Both the position numbers and the translations under genes were made by a program. Below are positions 1 to 9,505 of a stretch of 64,000 nucleotides of DNA, one piece after another (the first letter of the stretch is position 1; each line of letters begins with the position of its first letter). The stretch is from Natronoflexus pectinivorans (GTDB lineage: Bacteria; Bacteroidota; Bacteroidia; Bacteroidales; Marinilabiliaceae): positions 186,001 through 250,000 of the forward strand of contig NZ_SLWK01000001.1 in NCBI RefSeq assembly GCF_004345615.1, in the 5' to 3' direction. The notes beneath the pieces were generated by a model, which did no database searches, had not been told where the DNA came from, and saw only the letters and a list, made by a program, of their open reading frames with translations.

Positions 1-597
1 ATCATTGGTTTGAAACGTAACAGGTGTATGCACCGTATCCATTCTGCTGATGGGCGTTTCTTCATAAAGATACTCATACCTGTGTTCCTGATATGCCCCA
101 ATCCACCATGCTCTATGATCGCCGGTCATGGCAAATTCAGTCAACTCATCCATGATCACAAATTCACCAATGTTTTCCTGCTCAGGTATGATGTAGCGAA
201 AAGCTACTCCATTATCGAAAACCCGGAAGACAATGCTCATGATTCGCTCTTCGCCCCCATCTTCCTGAAGATCAATCCACAATTCGTTGTGATGATCACG
301 AATAAACTGCTTCTCTCCCCACACCTGCTCCCAAACTTCATCTTGAGTTGAAAAGCGTGTATCTACAATTTTAAAATTGTCTTTTAGCGGAGCCTGATCA
401 CGAAGTATAAACCCCATGGCAGATGGCTCAATGGCCTTACGGCCATTATATGTTACGCTATAAAAAGGTTCTCCATCAACCAATTCGAACTTAACCTGCA
501 CATTTCGATCGGGTGATGAAACAGTTGCTGTATCTTTGTCACCACAAGCATTCAGCAACAATCCTACAAATAATGAAATAAAAAAGAGTCTCTTCAT
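1..597 (-). CDS. Glycoside hydrolase family 97 (SusB-like alpha-glucosidase/galactosidase), N-terminal part
   Basis: This is a partial gene: it starts at 597 and runs off the left edge with 199 codons and no stop. The protein begins with a lipoprotein signal (MKRLFFISLFVGLLLNAC), so Cys18 is the likely lipidated residue. The following sequence (SSPDRNVQVKFEL, GEPFYSVTYNGRKAIEPSAMGF, LWIDLQE, VAFRYIIPEQ in fragments) matches the N-terminal beta-sandwich of GH97 enzymes, which act on alpha-glucosides or alpha-galactosides in the periplasm. The catalytic barrel lies outside the window, so inverting and retaining types cannot be told apart. pssA lies upstream on the same strand, 190 bp away. Family assignment is confident; substrate is not known. 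Confidence 0.85.
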   Translation of the reverse strand, partial: MKRLFFISLFVGLLLNACGDKDTATVSSPDRNVQVKFELVDGEPFYSVTYNGRKAIEPSAMGFILRDQAPLKDNFKIVDTRFSTQDEVWEQVWGEKQFIRDHHNELWIDLQEDGGEERIMSIVFRVFDNGVAFRYIIPEQENIGEFVIMDELTEFAMTGDHRAWWIGAYQEHRYEYLYEETPISRMDTVHTPVTFQTND

Positions 598-646
598 AAT
601 AATATATTCAAATTAACATTAGCATTCCTAACGGAATACAAATTAA

Positions 647-654
647 CAAATATA
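647..654 (-). promoter_or_regulatory. Candidate -7 box for the GH97 gene
   Basis: Read on the minus strand this is TATATTTG, an exact match to the Bacteroidota -7 consensus TAnnTTTG, about 50 bp before the GH97 start. No clear TTTG -33 element sits at the right distance, so this is a weak call. Confidence 0.35.
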
Positions 655-787
655 TCAGAATTCTGACAGGGTAAGAATGTATTACGGTTATGGATAAAAT
701 GTAATATTAACTCGTGAAACAGGGGTGCAAATGTTTACTAAACCTGCAATTTATATAGAAAAGATGATTCCCTCCCTTTGTGTGATA

Positions 788-1519
788 CTACGAACTTTTG
801 TTCATGGTTAAGAACAACGACAAGACTATATATAAAGGAATTATAAACGCAAAAGCGCCAACTCCCGTAAATATAATAGCCAATAATGAAAGTGCCATAA
901 GAAGGAAACGGGGCTTATTTCCTTTCCATTTAAAATGAGAGAACTTAAGTGAAAACATTGGCATCTCACTCACTAAAAGTGCAGAAAAAACCAGTACAAT
1001 AAAAATCACCACCAAAGGATTTGTAAGTTGAAGCCAGGCACCTTCTCGTACTACGATGAGATACGCCAGAGAAACTGCAAACATCCCGGTTGCTGTGGTG
1101 GTTAATCCCAAAAATGTATCGCTCTGTCGATCATCGTTGTTAAATTTCGCCAAACGAAGAGCGGCAAAAACTGCCAACACAAAAGGTGTAAGCACCATCA
1201 ACATTTGCAGAAAAGGGAGAGAAAGAAATGCCCCACCCCAGGTGCCTGTGTAATGAAAATGAATCAATGACGAGAAAACGGCAGCAGGAGCAACCCCAAA
1301 ACTGATCAGATCAGCAAGCGAATCCAGATCTTTTCCTATATCGCTGTATGCATTGAGCATTCTGGCTGCAAATCCATCCATAAAATCAAGCAGTGCAGCA
1401 GCTAAAATGCACCAGGCTGTTAAATCCGGCCTACCGGCAATTGCAAGGTAAATTCCTACCGTTCCAAAAAAAAGATTTAAACTTGTTATTGCGTTTGGAA
1501 TATGCTGTTTTAGCTTCAT
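788..1519 (-). CDS. pssA: CDP-diacylglycerol--serine O-phosphatidyltransferase
   Basis: This 243-residue integral membrane enzyme makes phosphatidylserine from CDP-diacylglycerol and serine, the step before phosphatidylethanolamine. The CDP-alcohol phosphotransferase signature is complete near residues 48-70: DG-x2-AR-x8-G-x3-D-x3-D, seen as DGFAAR, then G, D and D in GKDLDSLAD. Several hydrophobic helices follow, as expected. The next enzyme of the route, psd (50594-51253), and its substrate maker cdsA (49749-50567) are elsewhere in this window. The start follows the ATG of MKLKQHIPNAITSLNLFFG, which is typical for the family. It is transcribed alone, with a candidate -7 box about 85 bp upstream. 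Confidence 0.9.
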   Translation of the reverse strand: MKLKQHIPNAITSLNLFFGTVGIYLAIAGRPDLTAWCILAAALLDFMDGFAARMLNAYSDIGKDLDSLADLISFGVAPAAVFSSLIHFHYTGTWGGAFLSLPFLQMLMVLTPFVLAVFAALRLAKFNNDDRQSDTFLGLTTTATGMFAVSLAYLIVVREGAWLQLTNPLVVIFIVLVFSALLVSEMPMFSLKFSHFKWKGNKPRFLLMALSLLAIIFTGVGAFAFIIPLYIVLSLFLTMNKSS

Positions 1520-1603
1520 AGCTTCATCAATTTAAAATGATCATGAAACAGATCCGATTTTCAATCATTCAGATTCATTCTGCGTACACAAAATGAATCG
1601 TGA

Positions 1604-1611
1604 CAAAGCTA
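1604..1611 (-). promoter_or_regulatory. Candidate -7 box for pssA
   Basis: Minus-strand TAGCTTTG matches TAnnTTTG. It lies 85 bp before the pssA start in the gap between the chemoreceptor and pssA. The nearest TTTG upstream is too far away (31 bp) to be a normal -33 element. Confidence 0.3.
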
Positions 1612-1671
1612 ATGCATAAAATCTAAATATTGGAAATCATAACAAAAAAAATGGCTTGTTGCAGCGCTGCG

Positions 1672-3249
1672 TCAACTCGACTTAAATTTGAAAAAACTTA
1701 CAGCATCCTTCAAACTTTCTGCCTGAGCTGCTAATTCTTCGGAACTTGAAGCCAACTCCTCTGAAGAAGCAGAGTTCTGGTTGGTCACATTAACCATTGA
1801 TTGCACAGCAGCATTGATCATATCGGCTCCAGTTCTTTGTTCTCCACTGGATGCAGAAATCTCCTTAACCAAAATTGCTGTTTGCTGAAACTCCGGAATC
1901 AGTTTTTCAAGTAATTCCCAGGCATGTTTAGCCACAGCCAGACTATTCTTGCTTAATTGCGAAATATCATTGGCGGCACGTTGGGTATTTTCCGACAACT
2001 TTTTAACCTCGCCGGCTACCACACTGAATCCTCTTCCGGCATCTCCGGCTCGTGCGGCTTCAACCGCAGCATTAAGCGCAAGCAAATTGGTTTGCGTACT
2101 GATTTCCTTGATAATGGTAATTCGGGAGGTGATTTGCTCCATGGCCTCCAGAGTTTCTTTAAATGCTTCGGTTAACTGTGCCATACTCTGCTCAGACTCA
2201 TTTACAACAGAATCCGCCTTATTAGCGTTATCGGTGTTCTGCATTATACTCGAAACCATTTCCTCCATTGAAGTCCCAATCTCCTCGGTTGAAGCTGCTT
2301 GTTCCGTTGCTCCATCAGCAATTATTTGGGAGGCACTGCTCATTTGTTGAGAAGCAACCACCACATTAGATGCTCCTTCTGAAATTTCCATTACAATCTG
2401 CTGCAACTTTTTTATCATATTTGCCAATGAACGTGACAAATCTCCCACCTCATCATTCAATCTTGATTCCACCTCAACTGAGAGATTTCCTCCGGCAACT
2501 TCCCTGGTTTTATTTGACAAATCTGATATTGGATTGGATATTTTTAAACCAACATAATAGGCAAAACCCAATCCCAAAAGCACAATTATCAATGCCATTG
2601 TGACTACCCAAACTATGGTTCTTCTCAGATCCTCCTGACGTTGAACGCGTATGGCTTGAACCGCTTCTTCAATATCGTCATAATAAAGACCGGTACCTAT
2701 AACCCAGCCAAAAGGCTCAAACAATAAAGAGTATCCTCTTTTAGGCAAAGCCTCAGTCTCCCCTAATTTTGGAAACCAATACTCGGCAAATCCCCCTCCG
2801 GAAATCCCTGCGTTTAAGATATCTTTTATGAATTCATTCCCGTGGGAATCAACCAGGTCAATTCGATTAAAACCTTCCACCCCTGTACTTCCCGGTAATA
2901 CAACATTGGTCCCATCTTTGGTATCGGCCCAAAAATAGCCTTCTTCACCAAATCTCAATTCTCTCAAAACATCTGCCGCTAAACGGGTTCCTTCTTCATA
3001 TCCAAGCTCTCCCGATATAATTTTATCATTAAAACCCTTCAACATTGAAACAGCTGTTTCCACTTCACTAATTAATAACAGGTCAAGATTGTCCATCAAC
3101 CTAACCTCAAGATCTTCTATTTGCCGCACTCCATTGCGGTATGTAATGTAAGAAAATGTTGATGTAATTAGTGCCGCTAAAATTAACATAGCTACACCGG
3201 TAAAAAGTGCAATCTTATTTTTCAGCTTTGAAAAGAACCTTTTGATCAT
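1672..3249 (-). CDS. Methyl-accepting chemotaxis protein with Cache sensor
   Basis: The 525-residue protein has a first membrane helix near residues 13-35 and a periplasmic single-Cache-type domain (about 40-205, with [14 protein letters not shown] and [13 protein letters not shown]). A second helix (about 212-235) precedes a HAMP domain (about 232-288), and the cytoplasmic signalling domain is about 300-510. The signalling hairpin [20 protein letters not shown] with [16 protein letters not shown] is intact. No C-terminal CheB/CheR-binding pentapeptide is seen; the protein ends FFKFKSS. The ligand is unknown; Cache domains often bind small organic acids or amino acids. The next genes, on the opposite strand, are three hemerythrins. 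Hemerythrin domains occur in aerotaxis proteins, so an oxygen-related role is possible but only inferred from position. Confidence 0.88.
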   Translation of the reverse strand: MIKRFFSKLKNKIALFTGVAMLILAALITSTFSYITYRNGVRQIEDLEVRLMDNLDLLLISEVETAVSMLKGFNDKIISGELGYEEGTRLAADVLRELRFGEEGYFWADTKDGTNVVLPGSTGVEGFNRIDLVDSHGNEFIKDILNAGISGGGFAEYWFPKLGETEALPKRGYSLLFEPFGWVIGTGLYYDDIEEAVQAIRVQRQEDLRRTIVWVVTMALIIVLLGLGFAYYVGLKISNPISDLSNKTREVAGGNLSVEVESRLNDEVGDLSRSLANMIKKLQQIVMEISEGASNVVVASQQMSSASQIIADGATEQAASTEEIGTSMEEMVSSIMQNTDNANKADSVVNESEQSMAQLTEAFKETLEAMEQITSRITIIKEISTQTNLLALNAAVEAARAGDAGRGFSVVAGEVKKLSENTQRAANDISQLSKNSLAVAKHAWELLEKLIPEFQQTAILVKEISASSGEQRTGADMINAAVQSMVNVTNQNSASSEELASSSEELAAQAESLKDAVSFFKFKSS

Positions 3250-3539
3250 TGTTATGGTTTTAATGGGATGTCTGACAAGTTCATAATAATGAGCATAATT
3301 ACGAGGAGTAAAAAAAGAGGTTTCATATTTAACTTAATTATAGCTTTTTTAAAATATCAGATGAACGAAAGCTTGAAAACATAATGGTAAAAACAAAAAA
3401 TGAACACTTTAATCACTATTCCTTATTATGAACTACAATTAAATTCAGTTTGATTAAAAAGTCATTAACAAATAGAACTTAATAACGATCCTACTCGTAT
3501 TAAGAAATGACTATATAAACTTTACTAAAACGTTGTATT

Positions 3540-3935
3540 ATGCAAGTAAAATGGACGCCGGATTTATCTGTATCAAACGAAGGACTGGATAAAGAACACC
3601 AAAAATGGATAGAAATCCTGAACAACTTCTACCAGGGAATTCTAGATGGTAGTCCTAAAGAAAAACTGGAACAACTTGTTCTTGCAATGCTTGATTACAC
3701 CAAATATCACTTTGCCAGCGAAGAAGAGTTTATGAAATCGGTAAACTATCCTGATTTGAAAGAGCATCAGGAAAAACATGCATTTTATGTTGACAAAATC
3801 ACCGGCTTTTATGAAAAAATAAAGGACGGAAAACTAATCCTTTCCCTTGAGGTAACCAACTTCCTTAAAACTTGGCTCATCAATCACATAAAAGGAACCG
3901 ATCAGCAATATGCAAGATATGTGGATGGCCAGTAG
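3540..3935 (+). CDS. Bacteriohemerythrin 1
   Basis: This 131-residue single-domain protein has all seven di-iron ligands of the hemerythrin fold: His20, His57, Glu61, His76, His80, His116 and Asp121 (motifs DKEH, HFASEE, HQEKH, HIKGTD). Such proteins reversibly bind O2 and may store, carry or sense oxygen; some also react with NO or peroxide. It is cytoplasmic, with no signal peptide. It is the first of three tandem paralogues, and the gap to the second is 98 bp. It is the most divergent of the three, so the duplication that made genes 2 and 3 is probably younger. Confidence 0.9.
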   Translation: MQVKWTPDLSVSNEGLDKEHQKWIEILNNFYQGILDGSPKEKLEQLVLAMLDYTKYHFASEEEFMKSVNYPDLKEHQEKHAFYVDKITGFYEKIKDGKLILSLEVTNFLKTWLINHIKGTDQQYARYVDGQ

Positions 3936-4033
3936 CCATCCATAAACATTTGATTTTAGCCAGACATTTTTTATTTTCACATTCTTAAACCAATTAAGCA
4001 CCTAATTAATTTAACCTAAGAAGTATTCAAACA

Positions 4034-4423
4034 ATGATTAAATGGAATGACAATTTTAGCGTCAACAATCAAACAATTGACAATGAACACCAATCTCTTT
4101 TTAAAGCGCTGAATGATTTTTATGAAGGACTGAGAAATAAGGCCTCTAATGAAAATATGAGTCGATTGATTGAAAATCTGATCAACTACACAAAGACTCA
4201 CTTTACCAATGAAGAAGATTTTATGCGTTCTATCAATTATCCGAAAATCGAAGACCACATAAAAGAACATCGTGAATTCATTGCCAAAACAGAGGATTTT
4301 TACACCAAATTTAAAAGCGGGAAGCTGTTGGTATCCTTTGAAGTTACCAACTTCATTAAGGATTGGATTACCAATCACATCATGACTGAAGACAAACAAT
4401 ATGCAGCTTTCGCAGAAAAATAG
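4034..4423 (+). CDS. Bacteriohemerythrin 2
   Basis: This 129-residue protein has ligands His19, His56, Glu60, His75, His79, His115 and Asp120, all present. It shares the stretches FYEGLR, VSFEVTNFIKDWI and SINYPKIED with the third copy, and less with the first. Role as for its neighbours: non-haem oxygen binding in the cytoplasm. It is 26 bp before the third copy, so the two are probably co-transcribed. Confidence 0.9.
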   Translation: MIKWNDNFSVNNQTIDNEHQSLFKALNDFYEGLRNKASNENMSRLIENLINYTKTHFTNEEDFMRSINYPKIEDHIKEHREFIAKTEDFYTKFKSGKLLVSFEVTNFIKDWITNHIMTEDKQYAAFAEK

Positions 4424-4449
4424 GTATGCACTGAAAACTTCAATGATTT

Positions 4450-4827
4450 ATGATTGAATGGAAAAAAGAATACAGCATTGATGTGCCACAAATAGATGAA
4501 GAGCACAAAACTCTCATAAAGTCACTCAATGAGTTTTATGAAGGTTTAAGGATAAATTCATCAAAAGAAAATCTTGATATACTCATTCAAAGGCTACTAA
4601 AATATGCAGAATCCCATTTCTCCAATGAGGAGAAATATATGCAAAGCATAAATTATCAGAACATAGAAGAACACTCAAAAGAGCATAAGGAATTTATGTC
4701 TAAAGCAAACGACTTCTATGAAAAATTCAGGAGTGGGAAGATGATGGTCTCCTTTGAAGTTACTAATTTTATTAAGGATTGGATTGTTCATCATATCCTC
4801 AATGAGGATATGAAGCTAAAAAACTGA
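4450..4827 (+). CDS. Bacteriohemerythrin 3
   Basis: This 125-residue protein keeps all seven iron ligands (His19, His56, Glu60, His75, His79, His115, Asp120). It ends only five residues after the last ligand (DMKLKN), shorter than its siblings, which carry about eight more C-terminal residues. The ligand set suggests it is functional. A strong terminator follows at 4851-4883, which closes the hemerythrin cluster. Confidence 0.9.
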   Translation: MIEWKKEYSIDVPQIDEEHKTLIKSLNEFYEGLRINSSKENLDILIQRLLKYAESHFSNEEKYMQSINYQNIEEHSKEHKEFMSKANDFYEKFRSGKMMVSFEVTNFIKDWIVHHILNEDMKLKN

Positions 4828-4850
4828 ACTCATTATAATCTTAATACAAA

Positions 4851-4883
4851 AAACAGGGGTTGCCGTAGTGGCAACCCCTGTTT
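4851..4883. terminator. Bidirectional terminator between hemerythrins and mutB
   Basis: A perfect 14-bp stem (AAACAGGGGTTGCC with its complement) and a GTAGT loop are followed by T-runs on both strands. It sits between the convergent hemerythrin cluster (ends 4827) and mutB (ends 4908). Confidence 0.9.
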
Positions 4884-4907
4884 TTGTTTATCATTTTACC
4901 TGAATGA

Positions 4908-7058
4908 TTACTTACGTACTTCCAGCAACAAATTAAGAATATCGATGGCTGCTTTAGCAACGGAGGTTCCGGGGCCAAAAATACCAACAACTCCCGAATC
5001 ATATAGGAATTGGTAATCCTGACTAGGAATTACACCACCGGCAATCACCATAATGTCTTCACGGCCAAGTTTCTTAAGCTCCTCAATAACTTGTGGAACA
5101 AGCGTTTTGTGTCCGGCGGCAAGGGAAGAAACTCCCATTACATGCACATCGTTTTCTACGGCTTGCTTGGCAGCCTCGGCTGGAGTTTGGAACAAAGGCC
5201 CCATATCCACATCAAAACCGATGTCGGCATAACCGGTTGCTACAACTTTTGCCCCGCGGTCGTGGCCATCCTGTCCCATTTTAGCCACCATAATACGTGG
5301 CTGACGACCTTCGATTTCTGCAAAATTGCGTGCCAGTTCCTGAGCTTTGGCAAAGTCGTTGTCATCACCGGCCTCTGAGGAGTAAACTCCATGAATTGAA
5401 CGTATCACAGCTTTATATCTTCCTACTATGGTTTCACATGCATAAGAAATTTCACCCAATGATGCGCGTTTTTGAGCTGCATCAACAGCAAGTTCCAACA
5501 GGTTACCTTTACCGGTTTCCACACATTTGGTAATGGCTTTTAAAGCTGCCTGTACCTCCACTTCGTTTCTTTCTGCTCTTAACTTCTGCAAACGCTCAAT
5601 TTGAGACTTACGTACTGCAGTATTGTCAATGTCGAGAATGTCAATGGGATCTTCTTTCTCAAGACGGAAACGATTGGTTCCAACAATCACCTGTTTGCCA
5701 CTGTCAATTTTTGCCTGTGTACGTGCTGCCGCTTCTTCAATTCTCATTTTGGGTAATCCGGTCTCAATGGCTTTTGCCATTCCTCCCATCTCCTCAACCT
5801 CCTGAATCAGAGTCCAAGCTTTTTCAGCCAGTTCGTTGGTAAGTGCTTCCACGTAATAAGAACCGGCCCATGGGTCGATGGCGCGACAAATTTGTGTCTC
5901 CTCCTGGATAAACAACTGGGTGTTACGTGCAATACGTGCAGAGAAATCAGTTGGCAAGGCGATGGCTTCATCCAATGCATTGGTGTGTAATGATTGAGTG
6001 TGACCCAAAGCAGCTGCCATGGCTTCGATACAGGTACGACCAACATTGTTGTACGGATCCTGTTCGGTTAGTGACCATCCTGAAGTTTGAGAGTGAGTTC
6101 TCAAAGCCAGAGATTTTGGATTTTTAGGATCGAACTGCTTTACAATCTTCGACCACAACATGCGCGCAGCACGCATTTTGGCGATTTCCATAAAATGGTT
6201 CATCCCTACTGCCCAGAAGAATGATAGACGCGGTGCAAAAGCATCAACGCTCAGCCCGGCATCTACTCCGGTACGAAGATATTCCAATCCATCGGCCAAT
6301 GTATAAGCCAACTCGATATCGGCGGTGGCACCAGCTTCCTGCATGTGGTATCCCGAGATGGAGATGCTGTTGAATTTAGGCATATACTTCGAGGTATATT
6401 CAAAAATGTCAGCAATCACCTTCATTGAAAACTCCGGTGGATAAATATATGTGTTACGTACCATGAACTCCTTCAAAATATCGTTCTGAATGGTTCCTGA
6501 CAGGTCTTCAAGCTTACAACCCTGTTCAAGTCCGGCTACAATATAAAAAGCCATTACCGGCAATACAGCACCATTCATGGTCATTGATACCGACATCTTA
6601 TCCAATGGAATTCCATCAAACAACACCTTCATGTCCAGAATGGAATCAATGGCTACACCTGCTTTTCCTACATCTCCAACTACTCGTTCGTGATCGGAAT
6701 CGTAGCCACGGTGTGTAGCCAGGTCAAATGCTACCGATAGACCTTTCTGTCCGGCAGCCAGGTTTCTGCGGTAAAATGCGTTAGATTCCTCAGCTGTGGA
6801 AAATCCGGCATACTGACGAATTGTCCATGGACGCATGGCGTACATACCGGAGTATGGCCCACGAAGGAAAGGAGGCAGTCCGGCAGCATAGTTCAGATGC
6901 TCCATTCCGGCCAGGTCTTCCTTGGTATAGACACGTTTAACGGGAATGCGTTCCGGTGTAACCCAGTCCTTTTTAATCCCGTTTTTTTGAGCCCATCCGG
7001 CAGCACTGGCTCCGCATGGCTCTTTTTGAAATGATATTTTTGAAAAATCTGGTTTCAT
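4908..7058 (-). CDS. mutB: Methylmalonyl-CoA mutase large (catalytic) subunit
   Basis: This 716-residue enzyme interconverts succinyl-CoA and (R)-methylmalonyl-CoA with adenosylcobalamin, a step in propionate formation or use. The N-terminal barrel contains the substrate-site stretch [18 protein letters not shown]. The C-terminal B12 domain carries the base-off motif DxHxxG as DGHDRG (about residues 597-602), with His599 the cobalt ligand. The length is typical of the alpha subunit. It is the second mutase gene: mutA lies upstream on the same strand, but a repeat-bounded cassette (7073-7540) fills the gap where the two genes are normally adjacent. That insertion may change how mutB is transcribed or translated. 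Confidence 0.96.
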   Translation of the reverse strand: MKPDFSKISFQKEPCGASAAGWAQKNGIKKDWVTPERIPVKRVYTKEDLAGMEHLNYAAGLPPFLRGPYSGMYAMRPWTIRQYAGFSTAEESNAFYRRNLAAGQKGLSVAFDLATHRGYDSDHERVVGDVGKAGVAIDSILDMKVLFDGIPLDKMSVSMTMNGAVLPVMAFYIVAGLEQGCKLEDLSGTIQNDILKEFMVRNTYIYPPEFSMKVIADIFEYTSKYMPKFNSISISGYHMQEAGATADIELAYTLADGLEYLRTGVDAGLSVDAFAPRLSFFWAVGMNHFMEIAKMRAARMLWSKIVKQFDPKNPKSLALRTHSQTSGWSLTEQDPYNNVGRTCIEAMAAALGHTQSLHTNALDEAIALPTDFSARIARNTQLFIQEETQICRAIDPWAGSYYVEALTNELAEKAWTLIQEVEEMGGMAKAIETGLPKMRIEEAAARTQAKIDSGKQVIVGTNRFRLEKEDPIDILDIDNTAVRKSQIERLQKLRAERNEVEVQAALKAITKCVETGKGNLLELAVDAAQKRASLGEISYACETIVGRYKAVIRSIHGVYSSEAGDDNDFAKAQELARNFAEIEGRQPRIMVAKMGQDGHDRGAKVVATGYADIGFDVDMGPLFQTPAEAAKQAVENDVHVMGVSSLAAGHKTLVPQVIEELKKLGREDIMVIAGGVIPSQDYQFLYDSGVVGIFGPGTSVAKAAIDILNLLLEVRK

Positions 7059-7072
7059 TTTATTTCATTTTT

Positions 7073-7097
7073 AACGCAAAGACACAGAGTCACAAAG
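7073..7097 (+). repeat. Left copy of the CGCARAGACRC repeat
   Basis: It reads AACGCAAAGACACAGAG followed by TCACAAAG. It is related to the copies at 7516-7540 (inverted) and 27140-27158. Confidence 0.7.
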
Positions 7098-7112
7098 ATT
7101 TTAATTTATTGT

Positions 7113-7501
7113 CTAAAAGTTATTCACTTTTCGGTAGATCCCCTTCTGTAGTACCGGAACATTGAAATTTATTAATAAACCCAAACGCTTCCCGGCCAAT
7201 TTCAAATAAGTGACCAACTGAACCTCGTGAACAGGATGGATCTCTTCAACAGCCTTTAGTTCTATAATTATCTCCTTCTCTATTAAAAAATCAAGATAAA
7301 ACATTTTACTCAATACTTCACCTTTATAAATTTTAAAGGCAACCCGACTTGCTCTTCAACAAGAAGGCCATTATTCCTCAGTTCTTTTGCAAGACATTCG
7401 GCATAAACAGACTCAAGTAATCCCGGACCCAATTCCTTGTGAACATCAATGGCTCCGCCAATTATTTGAGATGAAATATGGTTGAGTAAATCCCTTTGCA
7501 T
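7113..7501 (-). pseudogene. GxxExxY family protein, frameshifted
   Basis: Two overlapping reading frames together make one family-length protein of about 129 residues. The first (7501 to 7310) has the family signature GPGLLESVY, that is G-x-x-E-x-x-Y, and stops after LPLKFIKVKY. The second (7313 to 7113) continues with YLDFLIEKEIIIELKAVEEIHPVHE and LGLLINFNVPVLQKGI, the usual C-terminal half with its D...ExK nuclease-like motif. The frames are offset by one base at about 7310-7313 (TATTGAGTAAAATG on minus). The family is related to PD-(D/E)XK nucleases and its role is unknown. A one-base indel is the simplest explanation; a programmed -1 shift or a sequencing error cannot be excluded. Confidence 0.8.
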
Positions 7502-7515
7502 ATTCTCTGAAAAAA

Positions 7516-7540
7516 CTCAGCGTCTTAGCGTCTCTGCGTT
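7516..7540 (-). repeat. Right copy of the CGCARAGACRC repeat
   Basis: On the minus strand it reads AACGCAGAGACGCTAAGACG then CTGAG. Its end touches the mutA stop codon (7540-7542). Confidence 0.7.
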
Positions 7541-9405
7541 TAGAAATTAATATTCAACAGTTTATTAAACCCTTGCAAAGTTTCAAGCACGTTGCTGCGA
7601 ACATTTATAAAATGTTCAATGCCTTTGGCTTTCAATTCATCCATGCAAGCAGGTGCCCCGGCAACAACGAACTGTGCCTTTCCGTCCAATTTTTCAAATG
7701 CAAGAGGAGCAGCTTCGGTATATTCATCATCGGATGAGCAAAGAACTACAATATCTGCATTTGCTTTAATGGCAGCATCAACACCCTCTTCAACAGTAGC
7801 AAAGCCTAAGTTGTCGATGATTTCATATCCGGCACATCCAAAGAAATTACCAGAGAACTGAGAACGAGCTAGTCGCATGGCCAGATTTCCGTAGGTCAAC
7901 ATAAAGACCTTAGGTCTTTTGGCGGCTTTTTCGGTGGCGAATCGCAATGCTTCAAACTCTTCGGCACAACGGAACAAGCGTATTGGTTCAATATCGCCTC
8001 CTTCAACGCCGGCTTTGTTAACCAATGCCTCATCTATTGACTCTGCCACTTTTTCTGATGTATTGGGGTACTGGTTGGTTCCAACCATTACAGATCTGCG
8101 TTGAGCCAGAGTTTTGCGTTGCGTATCGGCAGCTTCTTTAATCTGGTTTTGAATAAAGCCCTCTTTCAGAGCAGAGATATATCCGCCTTTTTCTTCCACA
8201 GCAAGAAACAAGCTCCATGCTTCTTTAGCAATGCTGTCGGTAAGTGCTTCAATGTAATAACTTCCGGCAGAAGGATCGGTAATCATGCTGAAATATGACT
8301 CCTCTTTTAGCAGCAATTGCTGATTTCTTGCAATCCGCTCACTGATTTCTCCCGGAGTTCTGAACACCTTATCAAAAGGCTGAACGGTAAGAGAGTGACA
8401 ACCGCCTATTGATGCAGACATGGCCTCAGTTTGAGTACGCAGCATGTTAACATAAGGATCGTAAACTGTTTTATTGAATTCTGAGGTTTCAGAATGAACA
8501 ATCATTTTGCACACATCATTGCCCGATGGCTTATATTCCCGAACGATGGTCGACCACAATAAACGACCAGCTCGAAGTTTGGCAATTTCCATAAAGTAAT
8601 TTGAGCCTACGCTCAAATTAAAACGAATGGATTTTGCGGCATCATTAATATTTATGCCACGCTCGGTTAATTGAGCCAAGTATTCATTCCCCATTGATAA
8701 GGCAAAAGCCAGCTCCTGTACAATGGTTGAACCGGCATTGCCAAAATAGCGCCCATTTACAGTTATGGTTTGAAAAGCTGGCAAATTCTTTGCTTCGCTG
8801 ACCACTTCAGCGACGTGAACCATTGTTTTTTCAATGGTTTCACAAGATTTTCCGGAAATAGTCAGTTGCCCTATCGGATCAAAATTAATAGATCCGGCAA
8901 CCTTCTCCATGTCGCGGTTTTGAGAACCGAATTCAGCGATCACCAATTGCAGCAGTTTTTTGTTGCCATGGCGGGTACTGAAATTGAGTTCCACATCATT
9001 TGACACCAAATTCTTCAGAAGTTGCGACACACTCTCCTTAGAGATAAGGTTCTCATCCTCAAAAAAGAACCCAAGAGAGCTCACTCCTTTGGTTAGCAGA
9101 GCAAGTGCTTTTTCGTTGGCTGTTTTTGGGTCATTCACCACAATGTCCTGACGAACGAACCATTTGTTGGTGTTCTTGGTTCCGCGCACATAAGGAAATT
9201 CTCCAGGAAGAGAGTTCAGATAACTGAATTGCTCCAGGTCTTCCTCACGGTAGAATGGTTTCACACTAAAACCCTCGTTGGTTTTCCAAACGAGTTTTTT
9301 CTCAAAGTCAGCACCTTTGAGATCCGCTGTTATTTTATCCATCCACTCCTGTGTGGAAACAGGAGGGAAATCTGCAAACAACGGTTGATTTGATTTATCT
9401 GCCAT
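7540..9405 (-). CDS. mutA: Methylmalonyl-CoA mutase small (beta) subunit
   Basis: This 621-residue protein is homologous to MutB along its whole length (for example SNYFMEIAKLRAGRLLWS and DPSAGSYYIEALTDSIA). It lacks the cobalamin motif: where MutB has DGHDRG, this protein has MRLARSQFSGNFFG. That is normal for the non-catalytic subunit of the heterodimer. It is the upstream gene of the pair. A GntP permease gene ends 100 bp before it on the same strand. Confidence 0.95.
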   Translation of the reverse strand: MADKSNQPLFADFPPVSTQEWMDKITADLKGADFEKKLVWKTNEGFSVKPFYREEDLEQFSYLNSLPGEFPYVRGTKNTNKWFVRQDIVVNDPKTANEKALALLTKGVSSLGFFFEDENLISKESVSQLLKNLVSNDVELNFSTRHGNKKLLQLVIAEFGSQNRDMEKVAGSINFDPIGQLTISGKSCETIEKTMVHVAEVVSEAKNLPAFQTITVNGRYFGNAGSTIVQELAFALSMGNEYLAQLTERGININDAAKSIRFNLSVGSNYFMEIAKLRAGRLLWSTIVREYKPSGNDVCKMIVHSETSEFNKTVYDPYVNMLRTQTEAMSASIGGCHSLTVQPFDKVFRTPGEISERIARNQQLLLKEESYFSMITDPSAGSYYIEALTDSIAKEAWSLFLAVEEKGGYISALKEGFIQNQIKEAADTQRKTLAQRRSVMVGTNQYPNTSEKVAESIDEALVNKAGVEGGDIEPIRLFRCAEEFEALRFATEKAAKRPKVFMLTYGNLAMRLARSQFSGNFFGCAGYEIIDNLGFATVEEGVDAAIKANADIVVLCSSDDEYTEAAPLAFEKLDGKAQFVVAGAPACMDELKAKGIEHFINVRSNVLETLQGFNKLLNINF

Positions 9406-9505
9406 AATGTAACTGTTTTATAATGCGAGTTTACAGGCCGCAAAAGTACTTCTTTTGTTCCAGATTCGAAAGAATTATTAAAGTGTTTAAAAGCAGTCAA
9501 TCAGA

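Larger units (their letters stand above)
7073..7540. mobile_element. Repeat-bounded GxxExxY cassette inside the mutA-mutB operon
   Basis: A 468-bp segment between the mutA stop and the mutB start is bounded by two imperfect inverted copies of a 25-bp sequence (7073-7097 on plus, 7516-7540 on minus; 17 of 25 positions agree). Both begin AACGCA and have a GA-rich repeat of about 8 bp. Inside is one broken GxxExxY gene (7113-7501). The right repeat ends exactly at the mutA stop codon. There is no transposase, so movement, if any, would depend on outside enzymes or on the encoded PD-(D/E)XK-like protein. That last point is inference. Confidence 0.6.

Noticed and set aside
4016-4399. 127-codon frame antisense to the second hemerythrin, and similar long frames antisense to mutB, mutA, gntP, ftsH and cydB
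   Set aside because: Each is the shadow of a well-supported gene on the other strand and carries no domain.
7113-7501. Two separate small genes between mutA and mutB
   Set aside because: Both frames match consecutive halves of one family, so they are one broken gene.
4908-9405. Cobalamin riboswitch for the mutase genes
   Set aside because: No B12-box-like sequence or large structured leader is visible upstream of mutA; the gap to gntP is only 100 bp.
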